Part shown: piece after piece, positions 1 through 10,000 of the stretch
Numbering within the stretch: the stretch's first letter is position 1
How the letters are laid out: the number at the start of each line of letters is the position of its first letter
Assembly (NCBI GenBank): GCA_937901225.1
Contig: CALCGX010000115.1
Location: 1 to 15,768 of the forward strand
DNA from: an uncultured Bacteroidales bacterium
Lineage (GTDB): Bacteria; Bacteroidota; Bacteroidia; Bacteroidales; Paludibacteraceae
Direction of reading: 5' to 3'
DNA length: 15,768 nt
The notes under the pieces: model-generated
What the model was told of the DNA's origin: nothing
Database searches by the model: none
The model's input: the letters and a program-made list of their open reading frames with translations, nothing else
Position numbers and translations under genes: made by a program

Positions 1-712
1 CATTGCGCGTAGCGAACGAACGCTCAGGATGGCGATGTGCATAATCATTGCGGCGTACACGATCATACATATTATGATAATGTGCATGATGATGATGACC
101 CATACGGAAAGAGCAGTAAGGATAGTGGTAGTGGTGCCAATAGCAGTGATCCCAATACAGGAAAGGATCTACGCAATAGTATGGACGCCACCAACCTGGC
201 CAATATCCCCAATAATATGGCGAGTGCCAGCATACCCATGATGTTCCCCAGAACCAATCATAAATCAATGGTCTATAGATATACACTGGTTCGATGATAT
301 AATCGGCACCATAGATATACTCGTCGCCTACCACCTGTACGGTGATTTGGTCATTGGCATCCTTCTCTACGAAGATAGAGGCCACATCTTGGTAAATATC
401 CTTTGCTAATACGGCTTGGATGACCACGAGGTGGCGGTTGTTATCGGCTGTCTCGATGACGCGCAAATAGTCTACTTCTCCATCGCCATTGAGGTCGAGG
501 TTGGAGAATGCCGAATCAGGATTATTGAGCAACTGCTCAAATTGCTCCAAGTCTTTGGCTTGTCCAAAGAGCGTTGCTACCGTCTTGAGATCGAGGTTTT
601 CGGATATGTCGGACGAAGTGGCACTGACTGTCACCGTCTCGTCTGCCAAAGCAGAATATGGAACCAAGAGTAAGGAACCAAGAGCCAGGATGAATAAAAA
701 TACTCGTTTCAT
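1..712 (-). CDS. Secreted EF-hand-like, aromatic/His-rich envelope protein (3' end cut by window edge)
   Basis: The frame is open from an ATG at 712-710 to the window edge: 237 full codons, no stop. Residues 1-23 form a signal peptide (MKR, hydrophobic stretch, ending SALA before DETV). Residues 73-84 hold one calcium-loop-like segment, DLNGDGEVDYL, with ligand-type residues D73, N75, D77, E79 and D81; loop position 12 is Arg instead of the usual Glu, so calcium binding is uncertain. Residues 85-130 look like a compact beta-rich region. From about 145 the protein becomes very rich in Trp, Tyr and Pro, then His (HHHH at 207-210), with several Cys. I recall similar uncharacterised Bacteroidales proteins but know no function. 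The start lies 1 bp after the ribBA stop, so it is probably the last or a late gene of that operon. Metal binding at the cell envelope is an inference from composition. Confidence 0.85.
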   Translation of the reverse strand, partial: MKRVFLFILALGSLLLVPYSALADETVTVSATSSDISENLDLKTVATLFGQAKDLEQFEQLLNNPDSAFSNLDLNGDGEVDYLRVIETADNNRHLVVIQAVLAKDIYQDVASIFVEKDANDQITVQVVGDEYIYGADYIIEPVYIYRPLIYDWFWGTSWVCWHSPYYWGYWPGWWRPYYCVDPFLYWDHCYWHHYHYPYCSFRMGHHHHAHYHNMYDRVRRNDYAHRHPERSFATRN

Positions 713-713
713 A

Positions 714-1961
<1,248 letters not shown>

Positions 1962-1963
1962 AT

Positions 1964-3451
1964 CTATTTATGTTTTACGAATATACGTTTTACTAATTTA
2001 ACTACTTTTATTTTGATATACCCCAAGTATTTCATCCACACTTCGGGGTTAAACAATGCTGAGTCCGTAGCTGCTTTGTAGGTCAAGAATATACCGATTG
2101 GCAGCAATACCATCGAACTGAGCCACATACCCGCCCAGCAGGGCCATAATGCTTCACGCGCCATCTTATAGCCGGTATTGTCGATGATATAATAGATGAT
2201 AAACATCACCACCGAAATCACCACAGGCGCTCCCAATCCTCCCTTACGCGTAATAGCTCCCAATGGTGCACCGATAAAGAAGAAGATTAGGCATGCGAAT
2301 GCCAATGTAAATTTGCGATACAGCTCAATCTCATGCTTGCGTATATAGCGCTGGTAGTCATTGAGCATCAAGGCATTGTAATCAATCTGGTCGCGTTGGG
2401 CTTTGGCTTTCTCTATGGCAGCCGACAGGGCACGATAACGCTCGTCGTCGGAGAAGTGGCGATAGAGCGAATCCACATTATAGGTAGCATACTGCTCCTT
2501 AGCTCCCTCCCACATGTCCACATCACGATTGGCGACACGCTCACGACCAAAATAGCGATTGCTCACCATAGTTTGGCTCTGCTCGTGGCTTCGGTCGTGC
2601 GCCAGATGTTGCACCGAGTCGATGGACTGCACCAACTCCACCACATCCTTCGCCACATGCTGGTCTGCCAGCACATCCTCGTTGTAGCGGTCGAACTCCA
2701 TATCAAAGTCGATGAGCATCTGCTTCTGCGCAAAGCTCTCGCGACGGTATGGGATATTCTTCTCAGAGTGTGTAGCGCGTTGTTGGTTGCGATCAAGGTT
2801 CTCAAATGACTCGCCACTATATAGGTGCAAGATCAGATACTTCTTGTCATCGGTAAAGAAGATACGCCCTGAATCAGCCACCATGACACTGGCATTGCGG
2901 AAGCCCTCGGAGTAGTCGTAGATCATCATATCGTAGAGCATACCCGTCTGCGGTGCCTTGCGACGGACGTAGATATTGTAGCCCTCGATACCGTCGTAGA
3001 ACTCGCCCTGCGGAATATCCAATTCAGGTGATTTCTGCTTGAGCGAGAAGATCAGCGCCCATAGTTTGACTTGCGACACGGGCAAGACATAGTTGGAGAA
3101 CATAAACGCCCCAACCGATACAAATGCGATGGCTATGGCCAACGGACGCATGATACGGAAGAGGCTCACGCCAGCCGCCTTCATAGCGGTGAGTTCGAAC
3201 TTCTCGCCCAGGTTGCCGAAGGTCATCAGCGAAGCCAATAGGATAGCCAGTGGCAATGCCAATGGCACCACCGAGGTGACAGCATAGATAAAGAACTCCG
3301 CCAGCACTTTGATTTCGACGCCCTTACCAACGAGGTCCTTGACATGCATCCATACAAACTGCATGAGCAGAATGAAGACGCATATCAAAAACGTCATCAC
3401 GAGCAAGCCCAAAAACTGCTTGAGCAAGTATATGTCAATTTTCTTTATCAC
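1964..3451 (-). CDS. LptF/LptG-family permease (YjgP/YjgQ), lipopolysaccharide export
   Basis: Inner-membrane permease subunit of the Lpt machine, which with the ATPase LptB extracts lipopolysaccharide from the inner membrane and passes it to the periplasmic bridge. Three hydrophobic segments lie at the N-terminus (about 11-35, 52-76, 100-122) and three at the C-terminus (about 380-400, 408-425, 440-458), flanking a long periplasmic region (about 125-375). The segment GNLGEKFELTAMKAAGVSLFRIMRPL (starting at 79) matches the family's conserved cytoplasmic loop. At 495 residues it is longer than the enterobacterial proteins (about 360); the extra length is in the central region, with charged, possibly helical sequence around 255-375. 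The start is GTG at 3451-3449, overlapping the cdd stop as GTGA, which points to translational coupling. I cannot tell whether it serves as LptF or LptG, and no partner or LptB gene is in view. Confidence 0.9.
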   Translation of the reverse strand: MIKKIDIYLLKQFLGLLVMTFLICVFILLMQFVWMHVKDLVGKGVEIKVLAEFFIYAVTSVVPLALPLAILLASLMTFGNLGEKFELTAMKAAGVSLFRIMRPLAIAIAFVSVGAFMFSNYVLPVSQVKLWALIFSLKQKSPELDIPQGEFYDGIEGYNIYVRRKAPQTGMLYDMMIYDYSEGFRNASVMVADSGRIFFTDDKKYLILHLYSGESFENLDRNQQRATHSEKNIPYRRESFAQKQMLIDFDMEFDRYNEDVLADQHVAKDVVELVQSIDSVQHLAHDRSHEQSQTMVSNRYFGRERVANRDVDMWEGAKEQYATYNVDSLYRHFSDDERYRALSAAIEKAKAQRDQIDYNALMLNDYQRYIRKHEIELYRKFTLAFACLIFFFIGAPLGAITRKGGLGAPVVISVVMFIIYYIIDNTGYKMAREALWPCWAGMWLSSMVLLPIGIFLTYKAATDSALFNPEVWMKYLGYIKIKVVKLVKRIFVKHK

Positions 3452-3930
3452 CCTTTCAAATTATCCGATACAAAACTGAGTGGCAACAGGTCTGTTGCTT
3501 TATGGAAGACATAACATCCCTCTTCGCCGTATAGTACCACTTGCATATCTTGTCCATAGCGGTGCTCGGTCTCCAACATCACTTGTCGGCAAGCGCCACA
3601 TGGGGTGCCCGCCTGCTTAGTGAAGTGTCCGTTGGTGTAGCATGCAATCGCCAACGCCTTGACTGGCGTATGGGGGTGATTGGCATTGGCTGCAAACAGG
3701 GCAGTACGCTCGGCGCAGATACCGCTTGGGTATGCTGCATTCTCTTGATTGGCGCCAGTGATGATGGTACCATCATTGAGCAAGGCTGCTGCACCTACAT
3801 GGAAATGCGAGTAAGGGCAATAGGCATCTTGCGTCTTTTGCTTGGCAATCTCCACCAGTTGGCGGAGCTCCGCATCAAGTTCATCCACTGTGCAAGCAGT
3901 GATCTGGGTTTGCAATGTAATTTCTTTCAT
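3448..3930 (-). CDS. cdd: Cytidine deaminase
   Basis: Zinc-dependent hydrolytic deamination of cytidine and deoxycytidine to uridine and deoxyuridine in pyrimidine salvage, in the cytosol. The 160-residue length fits the small tetrameric form. Visible hallmarks are YCPYSHFHVGAAAL (37-50), the substrate-binding stretch GANQENAAYPSGICAERTA (59-77) with zinc ligand C72 and catalytic E74, and PCGACRQ (110-116) with zinc ligands C111 and C114. All key residues are present. The ATG at 3930-3928 gives a normal N-terminus. Its stop overlaps the GTG start of the permease by 4 bp. The gene lies 79 bp after the giant surface-protein gene; I found no good TAnnTTTG promoter in that gap, so it may be read from the upstream promoter or from one I do not recognise. 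Confidence 0.96.
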   Translation of the reverse strand: MKEITLQTQITACTVDELDAELRQLVEIAKQKTQDAYCPYSHFHVGAAALLNDGTIITGANQENAAYPSGICAERTALFAANANHPHTPVKALAIACYTNGHFTKQAGTPCGACRQVMLETEHRYGQDMQVVLYGEEGCYVFHKATDLLPLSFVSDNLKG

Positions 3931-3965
3931 ATCGTATCTGATTTTAATAATTTACTTATCTCTGC

Positions 3966-4007
3966 CAACTGTAAACTATAAACTGTTAACTATAAACTGT
4001 CAACTGT
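3966..4007 (+). repeat. Six-unit 7-bp tandem array between the giant gene and cdd
   Basis: On the + strand six heptamers follow one another: CAACTGT, AAACTAT, AAACTGT, TAACTAT, AAACTGT, CAACTGT, giving consensus HAACTRT. This is the same core unit, unit number and length as the array in ribBA, but more diverged and in the opposite orientation relative to the flanking genes. It fills most of the 79-bp gap (3931-4009), starting 2 bp beyond the giant gene's stop codon. On the gene strand this orientation contains TAG/TGA triplets. No stable GC-rich hairpin with a T-run is visible, so I do not call it a terminator. Confidence 0.85.
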
Positions 4008-4009
4008 CC

Positions 4010-7000
4010 TCACAGCATGATCTTATGCGCTTCAGTGCCTGCATGCAGCAAGTAGCATCCGCTATTCAGCTCACAGTCCACGGCCTCTTTGCCTGCTTCG
4101 CAGCTGTAGATCAATGCGCCATTGAGCGAGTAGATGCTGAAGGCTTGCCCCTGTGGATATACGGTCAATGTGTATCCATCAACGGTATATGTCAGGTAGG
4201 ATTCATTGCCTTTCACGGACTCTACAGCTGTAGGCACGTCGCCGCGGAAGCGCACGTTCATACGTGCTGGGGTTCCGCTTGGTGTAGCATATGGCATCAC
4301 GTAGCACTCAAATGGATGCAAGACGGTTGTGGTGTTCTGCAAAATGAAATTCGAAGTACCGCGCAACATATATACTGGCTCCTCCAATATCTGATCTTGC
4401 AACGTGGTATTACCAGCCATTTGCATCTCAAAACTGATTGGTAACGCCTCAAACGAGGTACTCAACTTGTTCCATGATTCTTCACTATAGAAGGTAATGA
4501 TCTTATCACGATAGTACTCGTCTTTGAATTGAATGATATAAGGGGTATGAGCATCCACCACTTGAGTAAAACCAAAGACAACCTCCTTGTTCTCGATGCC
4601 ATAAGGTTTTGCTAAGTAGTAATGTCCTCCACTGAATATACTCCATGCGTTCAAGTCATATTCCACACCATCCTCCAATACGGTCACGCGATCTACTTCA
4701 AATGGCAGATACAAGGTCTCCCACACATTTGGAGTGAATAGACGTCGGTAGTAAATGCCCGCTACCAATGTATCTTCTGTAGTATGTACACCATTCGCAC
4801 CTAACGCGGTGTTATAGTGATAGATATTGAGGCAGGCATCAACAAAACGGCTCTTGAGTTTCGACCAATTAGTAGCCACTTTATAATCATCCATCGCCTC
4901 GCAACTGATATAGAAAGAAGCGCTAGTACTTTCAAAAACCTTTTCACCTAACGTAGGGGAAGTTAATGGTAGAAGCGTAAATCTATTTACCTTATTACAA
5001 TTATAGAATGCACGATCTGCTATATCAGTAACCCCCTCTGGAATGACAACTTCGCCTGCAATCTTGGTATCTTGTGCAAACGCACGATTACCGATATGCT
5101 TCAACTGTTCTGGTAGGGAGATGCTGGTAAGAGCAGTACACTTGTAGAACGCATAGTCGCCAATCTTAGTCATCTCGTCAGGCATGTTGATTGTCTTAAT
5201 ATTATCACGTACACCATACCATGGCACATCGGTATCAGCTGCATAATCGTACATATCGCCTGTACCAGTGATGGTCAGCACACCGTCTGCATATTCCCAG
5301 AAGAGGTTATCACCGCACATCTGAATTGGTGCACAGCCCTCTTCCACGAACTCGCTTACATATTGTGCCCAATCGGATGCCTCGTATGCTGAAAGTGTGC
5401 CACAAGGGAGGTAACAGAGGGGGGAAGATGTAAAGACTGGCGAATATCCTAATACATTCTCTCCTAATGTAGGAGGAGTTGTTGCTTCTACATAGATTGT
5501 ATCAAGAGAAGTGCAATCCTTGAAAGCCATTTTCCCAATAGTAGTTACACTTTTAGGAATGGTAAACGATGAGAACAAAGAACAATTATAGAATGCTTGC
5601 ACTCCAATACTTGTCACACTATTAGGAATTGAAATAAAAGGAAGAGAAGAGCAACTATGAAAGGCATGATCTGCAATAGTCATTACAGTATTAGGGATAG
5701 TAATTGAAGCAAGAGACTTGTTACTTGCAAAAGCCCATCTATCAATAGTAGTTATGCCATTAGGAATAATCGTATTTTTACAACCAGTAACTAAAACGTT
5801 TGTTGCTGTTTCAATAATTGCATTACAATCATTACGACTATCATACATTGTATTATTATTGTCTACCACTATTGAAACGATAGAGGAGCAACCTTGGAAA
5901 GTTCCCCTGACAATACTTGTCACATTTTCAGGAATAGTTATTGAGGTAAGAGAAGAACAAAAACCAAAAGCAAATTGTCCAATACTCGTTACGCTTTTAG
6001 GGATAGTGATAGAAGCGATGGAAGAGCATTGACGGAAAGCTTCTTCTCCAATGCTCGTTACTGGACCATCGAAGGTAATCGTACCTACTCCATTTTCGTA
6101 AGTATTGCTTACGATATTAGCACCAAAGACATCAGTTGCATATGGAGTGACGATACTATCATTAGAAGAGGTGTAGGTAATTTGCCATGTAGGGTCAATA
6201 GGTTCTACAGTCTTATCACCTACATTTAATGTATAACAAGCATAGCCGTTTTCACCGACATAGAGATATAGTTTAGCAGTATTGTTATCAATTATATCAA
6301 CTGAAGGTACAGCAGTGCGGTAACCATTTGTATTAGAACCCATACCATTGTGTGGGAAGTACCATAGTGGCTCCATACCAGAGAATGCACGGTTTTCGTC
6401 AGCAAACTTATAGAGAGCAAAAGTAGAAGGTACGTTGTGAGTGCTGTAAGTAGCAGCCATCAATAGGAAGTACTCCTCGCCGACTTGGAACTCTATCAGA
6501 CCATTGAGGTGACCACTATTTATAGAAATAGTATCACCATTGCTATTCCATACGTTTGTGCCTGTAGGGACGTTGATAAAGTCATCCAGCAACATGCCAT
6601 CTCCGTCAAAAAGCATCGGCAGGGTACTAGCACCATCTACGTAGAAGAGTTCACCAAGTTCGTCTTGTGGAAAAATTTGAGGAGCTGTACCAAAGTTCTC
6701 CGTTTCAATGAACAAAGACTCATCTATTTCTGCGTTAAGCGCACAATTAATCTGCTCGCCATAACCAACAACACCGTTCTTAATCAACCAACGATATACA
6801 TTCCATGATTGCGCATCCGCGGCCATAACAACACCGTTCTTGGTCACGTCACCAGCTACACCGAATGCGTCGAAACGGAATTGTACTTGATCCAAACTAG
6901 GGTTATCCCAAAGAACATCCTCTATAAGTTTGGTGCAAACACCTGTCTCAAGATCAACAATATAAATAAAGAATGTTTGGCATCTAGTAGCACCACCTGT

Positions 7001-10000
7001 TGTACAAGCACCTATCAAGCAGTTGCCCGCTTGATCGAACTTAATATCGTTATAACCAAATATCACACCGCTTTTCCACTCACCCATTTCTTCATCATAC
7101 ACTTCAAACAAATGCTCACCAGTAATCTTAATAGGATCAAGCATATGACCAGTGGCACCATCAACGCGAATTAAAGACTGTGTTTCACGATTGATAAAGT
7201 ACATAATACCATCCTTAGCAGCCATACCGCGAACGAACAAAGAATCAGTCTGAGCTAGTTTATTAGCAGCGAAGTTACCCTCTATATTGGAAATAACCCA
7301 ATCATTAGTAAGGGTGTACTTTTCATTGCGAATAGGATATTCGTATGTATCTCTCTTAGGACCTGGAGCTAACTCTATACCAGCAATATCACCTTCAAAT
7401 TGGAACGCGCCGTCGTATTGAGAAGCAACAGCAGTGATGGAAACATTTGTCCCTACAGGAAAGGCGATAGGGTCAACTACCATATAATGACCTTTGACCT
7501 TATTAGAGCCCCCCCGTTCTGCAACGTAGATATTGCCATAGGAATCATACTCTGCAACATATACACCTTGCACAGAAACACGTTGACCAAAATACTTAAG
7601 CGGATTAGCACATAAATCTGTCAACGTTGTAACGATAGGCTCTGCTAAGGTTGCTGGCTCTGAAGATTCGACGACTGCATCATTCAACTGAGGAGAACCC
7701 GCGAAAGAACCACGAATACCTTTAGCAATAATCTTAGTACCTACTTCAGGAATCAATCTTGTACTATCATTAGGAATATAGACACGGAAACCGCCTGTAA
7801 TATCTTGTATAAACACGTTGCCATAACGTACCCAATTCACAACACCTGAAATCTTAGTCTCAACACCTTCTTCCATATTCCAAACCTCTGCGATTGTTGG
7901 GATGTACTCTACCCACTTAGCATAGAGCGTGCCTGTAGTTTCGCTATTGACTGTGGTCACTTTCTTACCAGAGAAGTCTGGTGTGGTGTACCAACCTGCA
8001 AAAGTATAGCCTTCACGGTATGGAGCGTTGAGAACAAACTCCTCTGTTGGATTGGTTGGATTCGCAAAACCACTCTTCCAATATGGTTGATAAGCCTCTA
8101 CAGTGCTTACACCACATATAGTATAATCAGCAGAAATTGGCCAACTTGTGCGCATGCCATCAATAAAGAAAGCTTGCAAGTTGTAACGCAAGAAAGATGC
8201 ATTAGAAGAAGGCAATGTTTGACCTTGCTCAGTACATTTAGCATCCATGTAGGTTACCAACCACTCGAATTTTGCCTTGAAGTTCTCATCTGCGATGAAG
8301 TCCAAAGCCATGGTACCTGCCTGTGTTGGAATACCATTAGCCACATTTGCCTTGAGATCTTCTAAGTTACCCCAAGTCTTTGATGTACCACTAAATGCGT
8401 TCCACACAGCATTTAATTCGTTATACATAGTTTGTGGGGTTTCCCATTCGCTTTGTACACCTCCGTTGAGGACGTAAGTGATTGCAGCTGATGCTGGTGG
8501 ACAATCCTCCACGAAACTACCTACTTGGTTTGCCCAATCGGATGATTGGTAAGTTGCTAGTGTACCGCAAGGGATAACGCAGACAGGAGAAGGAGTATCC
8601 ATAAACACAGAACGATCTTGTAATACAGGAGGAGTGGTTGCTTCGAGATGGATTGTATCAAGAGAAGAGCAACCCCAAAAAGCCTCATAGCCAATGCTCG
8701 TAACGCTGTTGGGGATAGTGATAGATGTGAGGGAGGAGCAATACTCGAAAGCATAATCTCCAATGCTCGTTACGCTGTTACCAATAGTGACAGAAGTCAA
8801 ACCAGAGCAATCGTCGAACGCCCAATCTCCAATACTGGTGGTTGTATTAGAAGTAGTAACCTCAGTTATTTGATCCTGGAATAGCAGCCATGGTTGGGTA
8901 TCTTTGGTGTAATCATACATATCACCCGAACCTGTGATAGCAATTGTCTTACTTGCCTCATCGTAAGCCCAATACAAGTTGTCACCACATTGACCAGATA
9001 TAGTTAGTGCAAACTCTGCAGTTAAGATCGTATCTTGTGTTAAAACAAGCGTACGTGGGTTATCTGTATTGCCGTCACTCCATTGAGTAAAATGATATCC
9101 GTAATTTGGATTGGCAGAAATTGTCACCTCATCTAGATACTCTGCAGAAGATACACCACTCACCATTCCTTGCTCATCATTGCAGAGTAATGTGATACTA
9201 TATAAATTCTTGTCAAACTGAGCTGTATATGTAGTATCTTGTGTTAAAACAAGAGTACGAGGATTGTCGGTATTACCATCAGACCATTGTACAAAATGGT
9301 AGCCATAGTTAGGAATAGCAGTAAGGGTAACGGTATCGCCTACGAGATAGGTGCCAGCACCAGTGACTTGACCTTGCGCTGCGTCGTATTCCACTGTGAC
9401 GGTGCGGTCGTTGGTGCTCTGTGTGCGGAACTCGCCAGAATAAGATTGCAAGGTGTTGCCACTTCTGTCTTGGATAAGCAGTTCGTAGGTGTAGTTAGAC
9501 CCCTCATCCAATCCAGTAACAGTGAAGGCAAAACCATTAGCCGTTTGCGCTGCAGCAGGGGCATTGTGCTGACCATTGCGTGAAGGCGCGAAGGCAATGC
9601 CTGTCAATTGACCATTGGCGTTGAAGGTCAGCGTGCAGAACACTTCGCCATCTTTGCTGATAGCGAGGGTATAGCTATCGGCAGAACTATTGGTTGGCCA
9701 GATAAACTCTGCATCGTTGAACGATGGAGTGACTACAATGGTGTCAGTAGGAGTGGTTTCTGCTTCGATACACTCAATGTATTTGAAATTACCAAAGATT
9801 ACATCCAAGAGATACACGCGTTGATTATCACAAGGTACATGCAAGAAGGCGTTGTAGTTAGCAAACGAGGATTCGTATGCTGTAGGTGGCTCCATTGCAA
9901 AGCAATAGATATCGTATAACTTGGTGCAACCAGCAAAGGCATTTTCACCGATTGATTTTACAGAAGCAGGTAATGTAATTTCGTTGAGAGCAGTACAACC

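Noticed and set aside
29..297. Plus-strand small frames at the left edge
   Set aside because: They lie opposite the signal-peptide protein, whose minus-strand frame is intact and has coherent domains; His-rich and Ile-rich peptides are products of the repetitive codons.
3931..4009. Rho-independent terminator after the giant gene
   Set aside because: The repeat array has only short AT-rich self-complementarity (GTTAAC) and no GC-rich stem followed by a T-run on the gene strand.
3842..4444. Plus-strand 200-codon frame spanning cdd, the heptamer array and the giant gene's 3' end
   Set aside because: It overlaps two well-supported genes in antisense, and its NYKLLTINCQLS segment is only the translated heptamer array.
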